This document shows, piece by piece, positions 8,785 to 16,717 of a stretch of DNA of 64,000 nucleotides. The translations under genes were made by a program, and so were the position numbers. Numbering within the stretch: position 1 is the first letter of the stretch; each line of letters begins with the position of its first letter. The DNA is taken from contig NZ_PUEC01000021.1 in the NCBI RefSeq assembly GCF_003024805.1, positions 1-64,000 of the forward strand, in the 5' to 3' direction. Source of the stretch: Duncaniella muris. Its GTDB lineage: Bacteria; Bacteroidota; Bacteroidia; Bacteroidales; Muribaculaceae. The notes below the pieces were generated by a model. It worked only from the letters and a program-made list of their open reading frames with translations. It made no database searches and was not told the origin of the DNA.

Positions 8785-9677
8785 AGCCTTACAGGGATTT
8801 TTCAGATTTTCTGAGAGGGCATTTTGACGGGAAAGTCCAGAAAATCACTGTCAATGCCGGTTTTACCTGTCCGAACCGCGACGGAAGCAAGGGCCGTGGC
8901 GGATGCACCTATTGCAACAATCAGTCATTCAATCCCGGTTACTGCCGCCCTTCGCTGAGCGTCAGGGAGCAGCTCGAACGCGGCAAGGAGTTTTTTGCTC
9001 GGAAGTATCCTCAGATGAAATATCTGGCCTATTTCCAGGCATACACCAATACGCATTCAGATGATATCGACCGGCTGATGGCTCTCTATCGTGAGGCACT
9101 TGATGTGGACGGTGTGGCGGGGCTGATCATCGGTACCCGTCCTGACTGTATGCCTCAGGATCTTCTCGACCGTCTTGCCGGGCTTCGGGAATGGGTGATG
9201 GTGGAATATGGAGCGGAAAGCGCATGTGACCGCACTCTTGAACTGGTGAACCGTTGTCACACATGGGCCGACACTGTTGATGCTGTCAACCGCACTCACG
9301 CCGCAGGACTTCCGTGCGGGCTGCATCTGATCATGGGTCTTCCGGGTGAAGATGAGGCGACGATGCTTGAAACTGTCGACTGCATTAATGAGCTGCCTGT
9401 CGACACTGTAAAATTCCATCAGCTTCAACTGGTCAGAGGCACCAGAATGGCTTCAGACGTCGAAGCGGGGCTGTATGACATACCCCGTTTTACAGCAGAG
9501 GAGTATATCAGTCTATGCGTCAGGATACTTGACCGGCTGCGCAAGGATATTGCGGTGGAGCGTTTTGTGTCGCAGTCTCCGTCCGACTTGCTTATCTATC
9601 CGCGCTGGGGATTGAAAAACTACCAGTTCACAAATCTGCTCCACAACCGGCTTGCCGAAGCGAGGAATATAATATAG
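8781..9677 (+). CDS. YhcC-like radical SAM protein
   Basis: The 298 residues match the TIGR01212/YhcC group of radical SAM proteins, whose substrate is not established. The FeS motif is the family-type long form: [16 protein letters not shown] at about 29-44 supplies three cysteines in a C-x12-C-x2-C spacing. A GTRPDC motif lies at about 117-122, VEYGAE at 138-143, and GLPGEDEAT near 190. The ATG overlaps the aroC stop by four bases, so the two are co-translated. No functional tie to the shikimate pathway is known to me. The call to the family is firm; the reaction is not known. Confidence 0.9.
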   Translation: MKPYRDFSDFLRGHFDGKVQKITVNAGFTCPNRDGSKGRGGCTYCNNQSFNPGYCRPSLSVREQLERGKEFFARKYPQMKYLAYFQAYTNTHSDDIDRLMALYREALDVDGVAGLIIGTRPDCMPQDLLDRLAGLREWVMVEYGAESACDRTLELVNRCHTWADTVDAVNRTHAAGLPCGLHLIMGLPGEDEATMLETVDCINELPVDTVKFHQLQLVRGTRMASDVEAGLYDIPRFTAEEYISLCVRILDRLRKDIAVERFVSQSPSDLLIYPRWGLKNYQFTNLLHNRLAEARNII

Positions 9678-9703
9678 CCGGGGCACCAAATACACCTTGT
9701 GTT

Positions 9704-9735
9704 CTTGTCTGTGACAGGAATTCTCTGTAATTTTG
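9704..9735 (+). promoter_or_regulatory. promoter of upp
   Basis: CTTG at 9704-9707 (one mismatch to TTTG), a 20-base spacer, and TAATTTTG at 9728-9735. Transcription would start near 9742 and give a leader of about 110 bases that contains a hairpin. Confidence 0.65.
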
Positions 9736-9775
9736 TGTTTATAATATATAGGTGCCTTATAAGTCTTACATTAAA

Positions 9776-9817
9776 AGATTGTTTCTTGACGACCTCCAAA
9801 GAGGCTTTGGGCAATCT
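9776..9817 (+). other. folded leader element of upp
   Basis: AGATTG (9776-9781) pairs with CAATCT (9812-9817), enclosing CCTC-CAAA-GAGG (9793-9804). It lies in the predicted upp leader. It shares AGATTGTTT with the palindromes at 42808 and 14972. A role in pyrimidine control would be inference only. Confidence 0.4.
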
Positions 9818-9852
9818 CCTGTCAATAAATTAAAAAAGTTAATCAGAATATC

Positions 9853-10506
9853 ATGGAAGTAATCAATTTTGCTGATCAGCCTTCGCTGGTCAGCCAGTAT
9901 ATGAGCGAATTGCGCGATGTCAATGTGCAGAATGATATGTTGCGTTTCCGCCGCAACCTTGAGCGTATAGGCGAGATCATGGCTTTCGAGATTTCGAAGC
10001 GTATGCGCTACAAGACAGTCGATGTCACTACGCCGCTGGCGGTAGCTCCATGCCAGATTCTCGACGAGCAGGTGGTTCTCGCAACGATTTTCCGTGCGGG
10101 AATTCCGTTTCACAAAGGTTTTCTTGATTATTTTGATCATGCTCAGAATGCTTTCGTATCGGCCTACAGAAAGTATCGCGAGAAGGAAAATTTCGATGTG
10201 TTTATTGAATATATCGCTTCTCCGAAGCTCGACGGAAAGACTCTGATAATCGCTGATCCGATGCTTGCCACCGGTGCTTCGATGGAGTTAAGCTATCGCG
10301 CTCTGCTCACCAAGGGTGAACCGGCTCATGTGCATGTGGCTTCCATCATTGCCTCGAAAAAGGCTGTCGATTATGTGCGCGAGACTTTCCCGGCTGATAA
10401 GACAACTCTGTGGGTAGGTGCGATTGACGATGTGATCAACGAGCATTCCTACATAGTGCCCGGTCTGGGCGATGCAGGCGATCTTGCTTATGGTATAAAG
10501 GAATAA
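9853..10506 (+). CDS. upp: uracil phosphoribosyltransferase
   Basis: Upp salvages uracil by joining it to PRPP to make UMP. The 217 residues fit the family. The PRPP-binding loop IADPMLATGASM is at about 136-147, TIFRAGIPFHKGF lies near 77-89, and the uracil-binding C-terminal segment includes YIVPGLGDAGDLAYG at about 200-214. It has its own promoter and a leader hairpin, and faces metK across a shared terminator region. Confidence 0.93.
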   Translation: MEVINFADQPSLVSQYMSELRDVNVQNDMLRFRRNLERIGEIMAFEISKRMRYKTVDVTTPLAVAPCQILDEQVVLATIFRAGIPFHKGFLDYFDHAQNAFVSAYRKYREKENFDVFIEYIASPKLDGKTLIIADPMLATGASMELSYRALLTKGEPAHVHVASIIASKKAVDYVRETFPADKTTLWVGAIDDVINEHSYIVPGLGDAGDLAYGIKE

Positions 10507-10531
10507 CAGAGCCACGGAAGGTTCTCGAATT

Positions 10532-10557
10532 AAGAGGATGTTTTTAAACAACCTCTT
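10532..10557. repeat. 26-base palindrome of the TTGTTTAAAAAC family
   Basis: AAGAGGATGTTT, two bases, then AAACAACCTCTT, a near-perfect inverted repeat. Located 25 bases after the upp stop, it could act as a terminator, but the same sequence type occurs upstream of other genes in this window. Confidence 0.6.
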
Positions 10558-10579
10558 GATAAGCCTCATGAAAATTAAT

Positions 10580-10629
10580 AAGCCTCATGGAAAACAAGAG
10601 TCTGTGACGTCTGTTTCCCATGAGGCTTA
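10580..10629. terminator. bidirectional terminator between upp and metK
   Basis: TAAGCCTCATGG (from 10579) pairs with CCATGAGGCTTA (10618-10629), extended by GAAA/TTTC. It lies between convergent genes and can serve both. A second direct copy of AAGCCTCATG precedes it at 10561-10570. Confidence 0.75.
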
Positions 10630-10697
10630 AATGTTATGTCAATTGTAGTCAGTCAGTATTCCGGCGAAGATCCGGCTGAAATACAGATGTCGAATGT

Positions 10698-12026
10698 TCA
10701 ATCAATTCCGAAGGCTTTTTTTACGGCCGGAACGGCATCGAGTTTCTCCCATGTGAAGAGTTCGACGGTGCGTGTGAACGGCTTTTCGTATTTTGAGTGG
10801 AATGTCTTTGTGACAGTCATCGGCTGGCGTCCCATGTGGCCGTAGCTTGCGGTCTCGCGATAGATAGGGTTGCGCAGTCCGAATCGCTTTTCGATGGCAT
10901 AGGGGGTCATGTCGAAGCATGGCATGTCTGTCACTATGGCTGCGATCTCGGTGTCGGAGAGTTTTACCTTGGCTGTGCCGTAGGTGTTGATGCAGAGGCT
11001 GACAGGCTTGGCTTCGCCGATGGCGTAGGCGACCTGCACGAGGACACGGTCAGCCACTCCTGCGGCCACAAGGTTCTTTGCTATGTGGCGGGCGGCATAG
11101 GCTGCCGAGCGGTCTACCTTGGAGGGGTCTTTGCCTGAGAATGCGCCTCCGCCGTGAGCTCCGTGGCCTCCGTAGGTATCGACTATGATTTTGCGGCCGG
11201 TCAGGCCTGTGTCTCCGTGGGGACCTCCGATGACGAATTTTCCGGTGGGGTTGACAAGGAGCTTGACGTCATCGCCGATCAGAGCGGCCTCTTCCGGGCG
11301 GAGCTTGGCTTTGACGCGGGGGATGAGTATGTTGCGCACATCATCTGTGATTCTCTCCTGCATGGCTCGGTCAGCGGCAGCGCGGGCTGCGTCGGTGTCT
11401 TCAATCGGTTGGATGAATTCGTCATGCTGGGTGGAGATGACTATGGTGTCAACGCGGAGCGGGCGGTTGTTTTCGTCATATTCGACCGTTACCTGGCTTT
11501 TTGAGTCGGGGCGCAGATAGGTGTGCTGACGGCCGCGTTTGATGTGAGTCATTTCTTTTTCCTCGCGGCGTATGTCGGCAAGCTCGCGGAGCAGACGGTG
11601 GGAGAGGTCGATGGTGAGAGGCATGTAGTCGAGAGTCTCGTTGCAGGCATAGCCGAACATCATGCCCTGGTCACCTGCGCCCTGTGCTTCAAGTTCGCTG
11701 CGCTCTACTCCGCGGTTGATGTCGGCGCTCTGTTCGTGAAGGGCTGAGAGCACTCCGCAGGCTTCGCCATCGAATTTGAGGGCGCTGCGGTTGTAGCCGA
11801 TGTTGCGGATCACATCGCGGGTCACTTCCATGAGGTCTATATAGGCTTCGCTTTTGACTTCGCCTGCTATTACAACCTGGCCGGTGGTGACGAGGGTCTC
11901 GCATGCTACTTTTGACTTGGGGTCACGGGCGAGAAACTCGTCGAGTATGGCATCGGAAATCTGGTCTGCGACTTTGTCGGGATGGCCTTCCGAAACTGAT
12001 TCGGAGGTGAAGAGATAAGTTTTCAT
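10698..12026 (-). CDS. metK: S-adenosylmethionine synthetase
   Basis: MetK makes SAM from methionine and ATP. From the ATG at 12024-12026 the protein has 442 residues. [19 protein letters not shown] is at about 7-25 (methionine and metal site), [12 protein letters not shown] near 130 (ATP site), and [19 protein letters not shown] near 280. The reading frame stays open to a start at 12161, but that extension is unlike any MetK, and [11 protein letters not shown] is the family's normal beginning. A strong promoter lies at 12317-12348, giving a leader of about 285 bases in which I could not recognise a SAM riboswitch. Confidence 0.96.
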   Translation of the reverse strand: MKTYLFTSESVSEGHPDKVADQISDAILDEFLARDPKSKVACETLVTTGQVVIAGEVKSEAYIDLMEVTRDVIRNIGYNRSALKFDGEACGVLSALHEQSADINRGVERSELEAQGAGDQGMMFGYACNETLDYMPLTIDLSHRLLRELADIRREEKEMTHIKRGRQHTYLRPDSKSQVTVEYDENNRPLRVDTIVISTQHDEFIQPIEDTDAARAAADRAMQERITDDVRNILIPRVKAKLRPEEAALIGDDVKLLVNPTGKFVIGGPHGDTGLTGRKIIVDTYGGHGAHGGGAFSGKDPSKVDRSAAYAARHIAKNLVAAGVADRVLVQVAYAIGEAKPVSLCINTYGTAKVKLSDTEIAAIVTDMPCFDMTPYAIEKRFGLRNPIYRETASYGHMGRQPMTVTKTFHSKYEKPFTRTVELFTWEKLDAVPAVKKAFGID

Positions 12027-12316
12027 ATTTTGAAACTGGTAAAAAAATAAAATGTCGAAAACAGCTTTTGTTGCGTGGATAAGACGCGGCTGCTTCAACA
12101 TTTTCATCCGGTGGCGGTGAATGCCAGGCGGCATTCCGGTGCCGGATTCGTTTATGCTCAAAAGTCAATCCTCTGATTGATGGTGACAGTCTCTTTCAGC
12201 GTTCTGCTGCAATGCTTTGGAGGCAGGGGCGTAAATGCGGTTGAAAGAGGTGCAGTTTTAGCATTTTTTGAAGTGGTTGCAAGCAGCCAAATTTGTCCAC
12301 TTTTTGATTTCGGGTG

Positions 12317-12348
12317 CAAAGTTAAAAAGAATCCGTCTGACTTGCAAA
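12317..12348 (-). promoter_or_regulatory. promoter of metK
   Basis: On the minus strand TTTG (12345-12348), a 20-base spacer, and TAACTTTG (12317-12324), an excellent match to the Bacteroidetes consensus. The -33 box lies inside the terminator hairpin of the upstream kinase gene. Confidence 0.8.
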
Positions 12349-12374
12349 TAAATTTTTGCAAGCCGGACGGATTC
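12329..12374 (-). terminator. terminator of the polysaccharide kinase gene, overlapping the metK promoter
   Basis: GAATCCGTC (12329-12337) pairs with GACGGATTC (12366-12374), and CTTGCAAA (12341-12348) pairs with TTTGCAAG (12355-12362). The result is a long two-part stem about 60 bases after the kinase stop. Confidence 0.75.
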
Positions 12375-12435
12375 CGATATTGCGGTTGATCATTGGGCGG
12401 TTATCAATCCGATGTTATCGGCTAAGCCCGTATGA

Positions 12436-14907
12436 TCAGGATTTTTTATCATAGGCCGAGTAATAAGAGGCATAGCGGTTATAGGGGGCGCCGGATGTCA
12501 GAGTGCCGTTAAGGATCACCATGAAATTGTGATAGCGGTGCGAGTCATAGATTCGGTCGATTTCCGGGATCATGCGGCGGTCCAGCAGGCCTGCGCGCAG
12601 AATGAAGATGGTGATGTCAGCGAGCGGAGCGATGATCGAGGCATCGGCCACGAGTTCGGCCGGCGGACAGTCAAGGAATATATAGTCATACTCCTGACGG
12701 TATTTTTCGATCAGCTGTTTCAGCCGGTCGGAGTAGAGCAGTTCCGAGGGGTTGGGGGGAATGGTGCCTACGGGGAGCAGGTAGAGACCCGGACATTCGG
12801 TCTGCTGGATGTATTTGTCGCAGTTGTCAGTCGCTCCTGAAATGTAGTCAGTGATGCCTCGTGAGTGGTCCGGGAGGATACGGGAGACGGAGGCGCGACG
12901 CAGGTCGAGGTCGATGATCAGTACCTTGCGATTTTTTTCTTTCAGAGCCAGAGCTGCCGCGAGGTTGAGCGAGATGAATGATTTTCCTGAGCCGGGATTG
13001 AATGAGGTGACCATTATCACGCGGTTCTGACTGTTGCGTGTCATGAACTCAAGGTTGGCGCGCACCATTCGGAATGATTCGTCCATGATGCTGCGGCCGT
13101 GATCGCGGACGAGAAGCGAGGGGGCTTCTTCGATCTGTGAGTTTTTGCCGAGAATGTCACGCCAGCGGCGGCGCCAGCGGCGTACGCGCAGGGTGTTGCT
13201 GTCAGAAGATTCCGGAATCTCGCCGATCAAAGGAGTGCGGATGCCTTCAAGGTCACCGCGGTTGCGCAGACGGCTGTTCATGCTTTCGTCAATGAACAGA
13301 ATGAAGCCTGGAATCAGGATGCCGAGCGCGAAGCAGATGAGGAGAATGTTGCGCGAGATTGGTGCGGTTGGGCGGTTGGAGCCCATCGGTGGTGTGATGA
13401 TGCGGGTGTTGTAGGGCGTGAATGCCAGTGTGAGCTCGTTTTCTTCTCTCTTCTGGAGCAGATAGAGATAGAGGGCTTCCTTGACTTTCTGCTGGCGTTC
13501 TACGGACAGGAGATATTTGGCCTGTCCGGGCGATGAGGCTATTTTCCGGCTTGTGACTCTGTCGCTTCTGATCAGAGAGTTGAGCTGGGTCTGAAGAGCG
13601 CGCTCCTGGTTGGTGAGCGATGAGACGAGCGCGCTGCGCATGCTGCGTAGGTTCTTGTCATAGTCCTGGAGCAGAGGGTTGGTATCGCCTGTTGAGTTTG
13701 AAAGTTTGTCGCGTTCGAGTTGCAGCTGGTTGAATTCATTGATCTGCGCCTCGATGCCTGGATTTTCAAGTCCGGCGTTTGCGGGGACGAGCTGGCCATT
13801 TGTGTCGGGATTCTTGATATAGTCAAGGATGAACTTTGAAATGGCGATCTGAGTGGACACCTGCATCTGCTGTTTGGTGTTCTCATTGGCGTCTTCCATA
13901 TACATGGCCGAAGCTGCCGCTACGTCGGGCACGAGATGTTCGCCTTTGAAGTCGGCTATGTCGCTGTCGACGTTGCCGAGTTCCTGTTCGATGACGCGCA
14001 GACGATCGGCTATGAACCTGGAGGTCGATTTGGCCATTTTGGCTTTGTCATCGACCCATTTTTCATTGTAGATGTCTATGAGGGTGTTGAGGAAATCATC
14101 TGCACGCTGGATGCTGACGTCTTTGAACGTGAAGTCAATGACTGTGGAATTGTCATCGGCGAGGTTTTCCGAGAGCCTGGCTTTGTAGGCTTCGATAGCG
14201 TCAGAGATGCTGTAGCGGAAGATTTTGATCGTGTTTCCGAATCTTTTGGCGTAAGCGGGACCAGGATTGATTGTGATAGGACCGAATGAGGTGGCCACAG
14301 TGTCGCCGATATTGACCGTCATTTCGGAAGGGTCACATTCGACTCCGTTGAGCATCATTTTTGAAATGTCGATCTTTCCGTCGTCACGGATGTCGAGTTC
14401 CATTGATGCCGATTGTTTTGAGGGGATAGACAGAAAATTGACGGACACAGGGCAGGAGTCGCCATAGAGTGTTATGTTTTTCAGATTATGGCGGTAGATG
14501 TAGTCAGTCTGCAGGCCGAGTCTCTGGATCACATCGGCGATTATGGCCGGCGACTGGAAGGCGAGCATCTCGTTGTTGACGTTTGCCGAACTCTGGAAGA
14601 GGCCGATGTCGCTGAGTGCGCTTGCCACTCCCTGACTTCCGGATTCGGTGTCTTCGTTGATCATTACGGACGCTGTCCGGGTGTAGGTTTCGGGTGTGCT
14701 CATTATGTAGAGCACTCCAAGACCGAGGAAGATTATAATGGAAATTACGAACCATTTCCATTTGTTCAGGCAGAGAATGAAGAAGTCATGCAGGTTGAAA
14801 GAGCTGTCGTCTGTTTCTGGTGCCTGAGGCGATGGAGCCGCTTCCGGCCGGGCGGATGCGGGATTGTATGGATATCCTTCGGGAAACGGGTTGCTGTTCT
14901 GAGTCAT
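12436..14907 (-). CDS. Wzc-type polysaccharide co-polymerase / BY-kinase
   Basis: This inner-membrane protein sets chain length and drives export of capsule or exopolysaccharide, controlled by tyrosine autophosphorylation. The N-terminus is Pro-rich, followed by a Wzz-type first membrane segment (WKWFVISIIIFLGLGVLYIM, about 50-69), a long periplasmic coiled-coil region (about 260-460), and a second membrane segment (ILLICFALGILIPGFILFI, about 520-538). The cytoplasmic kinase has Walker A NPGSGKS with Lys at about 642, Walker A' LIIDLDLRR, Walker B FLDCPP, and a Tyr-rich tail (YNRYASYYSAY). It is full length at 823 residues. The Wza-like gene lies upstream on the same strand; glycosyltransferases are not nearby. 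Confidence 0.92.
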   Translation of the reverse strand: MTQNSNPFPEGYPYNPASARPEAAPSPQAPETDDSSFNLHDFFILCLNKWKWFVISIIIFLGLGVLYIMSTPETYTRTASVMINEDTESGSQGVASALSDIGLFQSSANVNNEMLAFQSPAIIADVIQRLGLQTDYIYRHNLKNITLYGDSCPVSVNFLSIPSKQSASMELDIRDDGKIDISKMMLNGVECDPSEMTVNIGDTVATSFGPITINPGPAYAKRFGNTIKIFRYSISDAIEAYKARLSENLADDNSTVIDFTFKDVSIQRADDFLNTLIDIYNEKWVDDKAKMAKSTSRFIADRLRVIEQELGNVDSDIADFKGEHLVPDVAAASAMYMEDANENTKQQMQVSTQIAISKFILDYIKNPDTNGQLVPANAGLENPGIEAQINEFNQLQLERDKLSNSTGDTNPLLQDYDKNLRSMRSALVSSLTNQERALQTQLNSLIRSDRVTSRKIASSPGQAKYLLSVERQQKVKEALYLYLLQKREENELTLAFTPYNTRIITPPMGSNRPTAPISRNILLICFALGILIPGFILFIDESMNSRLRNRGDLEGIRTPLIGEIPESSDSNTLRVRRWRRRWRDILGKNSQIEEAPSLLVRDHGRSIMDESFRMVRANLEFMTRNSQNRVIMVTSFNPGSGKSFISLNLAAALALKEKNRKVLIIDLDLRRASVSRILPDHSRGITDYISGATDNCDKYIQQTECPGLYLLPVGTIPPNPSELLYSDRLKQLIEKYRQEYDYIFLDCPPAELVADASIIAPLADITIFILRAGLLDRRMIPEIDRIYDSHRYHNFMVILNGTLTSGAPYNRYASYYSAYDKKS

Positions 14908-14971
14908 TTTTTTGACACGTTTTTTAGTAGTAGTGGTCCTTTTATGGAAGAATCTTGAATTGGCAGAGCCT

Positions 14972-14996
14972 TAGAGGTTGTTTTTTTACAATCTCC
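14972..14996. repeat. degenerate TTGTTTAAAAAC-family palindrome
   Basis: TAGAGGTTGTTTTTTTACAATCTCC lies in the 167-base spacer between the export lipoprotein and the kinase gene, about 65 bases before the kinase start. TTGT and ACAA flank a T run, and AGAG and TCTC form the outer arms. Confidence 0.45.
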
Positions 14997-15074
14997 TGGT
15001 TCTGGCCTTGGCCTTTGGAGAGGATGAATCCGGTTGGAATTTGGCGTGACGGTCTGAAAAAGAGGCCGTCGGCA

Positions 15075-15881
15075 TCACTTGAGTATGATGAGCGAGGTGA
15101 TTGTTGTGGCCAGAGATGCGAGGGAGATCCAGAATGATGTTGACTGGAAGGTGTTGCCGTTGAGTGTGCTCTGGCGGATTCTGGTTTTGTTGGGATCAAT
15201 GTAGATTACATCGTCCTGCTGCACGAAATAGGCCGGGGAGTTGCGCAGTTTCTCTACATCGAGCAGGCTTACGATGTATGTTTCCTGGCGGTCGCCGTAG
15301 CTGCGCACGAGTTTGACTTCCTGACGCTTGCCATAGATGGTGAGGTCGCCGGCGAGGCCGAGCGCATCGAGTATGGTCATGTCATCACGGTCAATGGCGT
15401 ATGAACCGGGTTTTGCTACTTCGCCCATCACGGTTACGATTCCGTTGGTAAGTTCGACTGTCACCACGGGGTCGCGTACGAGGTCTTTGGAGATAAGCAT
15501 TCCTTTGATGAGGGCGGCGATTTCAAGACGGGTCATGCCTTCGACTTTGATTTCGCCAAGGAAAGGAAAGTCAATTGAGCCTTCCGGCGATACGGTGTAG
15601 ACGCTGACTCCCTGATTGGTCCCGCGGCCGGATGCCGAGGTGCCGATGTTGCGTGGGACATAGGGCAGATTGAACATGTCGGTGAGCTGCGCGTCACGTG
15701 AGTTCACGACGATTGAAATCTTGTCGGCCGGTTTGATCTTTATTGTCTGGGTGGGGACTGTGTAGATCTGAGCGTCTTTAAGATCTTGAAAATAAGTGAT
15801 GTCTTTTGGCGTAGAGCATGCGGCCGAGGCCAAGAGAAGAATAATCAGAATTGAGATCTGGTTGAAACGGAGGTGAAGCAT
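15075..15881 (-). CDS. Wza-like polysaccharide export lipoprotein
   Basis: This family forms the outer-membrane/periplasmic export channel for capsule or exopolysaccharide. From the ATG at 15879-15881 (MLHLRFNQ) the protein has 268 residues. The lipobox LASAAC ends the signal peptide, then comes the Poly_export domain with VSPEGSIDFPFLGEIKVEG, and an SLBB-like domain (TVMGEVAKPGSYAI through DDVIYI). A C-terminal hydrophobic stretch with SFWISLASLATTITSLIIL is typical of Bacteroidetes members. An upstream in-frame start at 15989 was rejected because it overlaps the promoter and puts residues before the signal peptide. It is co-directional with the BY-kinase. Confidence 0.92.
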   Translation of the reverse strand: MLHLRFNQISILIILLLASAACSTPKDITYFQDLKDAQIYTVPTQTIKIKPADKISIVVNSRDAQLTDMFNLPYVPRNIGTSASGRGTNQGVSVYTVSPEGSIDFPFLGEIKVEGMTRLEIAALIKGMLISKDLVRDPVVTVELTNGIVTVMGEVAKPGSYAIDRDDMTILDALGLAGDLTIYGKRQEVKLVRSYGDRQETYIVSLLDVEKLRNSPAYFVQQDDVIYIDPNKTRIRQSTLNGNTFQSTSFWISLASLATTITSLIILK

Positions 15882-15956
15882 AATCAGCTTATGGCTTTGA
15901 TGCGTGGTGAATTGAATTGTAAACAGGTGTTGAAACTGTAGGGCCGTATTACGGTG

Positions 15957-15964
15957 CAAAATTA
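15957..15964 (-). promoter_or_regulatory. -7 box for the export operon
   Basis: On the minus strand TAATTTTG followed by CA. The predicted start is about 70 bases before the lipoprotein ATG. The -33 box is weak (GTTG at a 22-base spacing). Confidence 0.5.
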
Positions 15965-16043
15965 ATATTTTTTTTGGTATCAACTGCAACTATCCGGCAT
16001 AAATGAGAAGACCGGTGTCGGTTGGCTTGTCTGGGGTCTTTAT

Positions 16044-16071
16044 CCGGAGCGTGTAATGGCGGTCACTCCGG
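16044..16071 (-). terminator. possible terminator of the small lipoprotein gene
   Basis: CCGGAG (16044-16049) pairs with CTCCGG (16066-16071). It lies about 70 bases after the lipoprotein stop. The stem is short, so this is tentative. Confidence 0.35.
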
Positions 16072-16142
16072 CCGTCCTTGTTGAAAGGTCGGGCAGAATG
16101 GCCGCCATATTGGGTTGATGTCACAAATTGAATCTCATGTGT

Positions 16143-16634
16143 TTATTTTCCCTGATCTGTAATCTGGGTGTCGGGGGTAAGAGTGCCGCCGCCTTCACCG
16201 CCTTGGTCTCCGCCGGGTTCCTGAGTGTCGTTGGGGAGGACGTTGAATTTGAAGCGGGCTACCGCGAATCCGACAGATTTGCCGACCTGGAGCACTGTTG
16301 CCTGGACGCCGAGATAGTGTTCGCCTACTTCGAGTTCGGTAGTGTTGATGTTGATGGCGAAAGGCATGATATCAGTACGGCCAACGGGCACACCGTCAAG
16401 GAAATATACAACATTGGTGAGCGTAGCTTCTTTGGTGCCTTCTGCCGGGATGGCTTTCAGGGCGTTGATTTCGAGGGTGTTTCCCTGAACTACGCTGACA
16501 ACTCCGTTTTCCTCGGTGCCTCCTGAATAGTCAATTGCCAAAGATACGTTGGGGAGGTCCTTGTCGTCATCGTCACATGATGTGAAGACGCCGAGTAACG
16601 GAAGGACTAAGAGCAGATAAAGAAATTTTTTCAT
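16143..16634 (-). CDS. small lipoprotein with an Ig-like domain, function unknown
   Basis: I do not recognise a named family. From the ATG at 16632-16634 the protein has 163 residues: MKKFLYLLLVLPLLGVFTSC is a lipoprotein signal with Cys20 as the acylation site, followed by an Asp-rich linker (DDDDKD). The core is beta-rich (LTNVVYFLDGVPVG, HYLGVQATV), resembling the single Ig-like domains of Bacteroidales surface lipoproteins, and the C-terminus is a Gly/Gln/Glu linker. The linker after Cys20 starts with Asp residues, which in Bacteroidetes can favour surface export. It lies between the export operon and clpB. Confidence 0.75.
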   Translation of the reverse strand: MKKFLYLLLVLPLLGVFTSCDDDDKDLPNVSLAIDYSGGTEENGVVSVVQGNTLEINALKAIPAEGTKEATLTNVVYFLDGVPVGRTDIMPFAININTTELEVGEHYLGVQATVLQVGKSVGFAVARFKFNVLPNDTQEPGGDQGGEGGGTLTPDTQITDQGK

Positions 16635-16717
16635 AAGTTGCAGTAAAATAGTTTTGAGTAAAAAATAGGTAGAGTATGATAAATTATTGATAAAGAGCGC
16701 CATTGTCGGCGCAAGGA

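Noticed and set aside
12027-12310. SAM riboswitch before metK
   Set aside because: The conserved cores of the SAM riboswitch classes I know were not found by eye; left as an unassigned leader.
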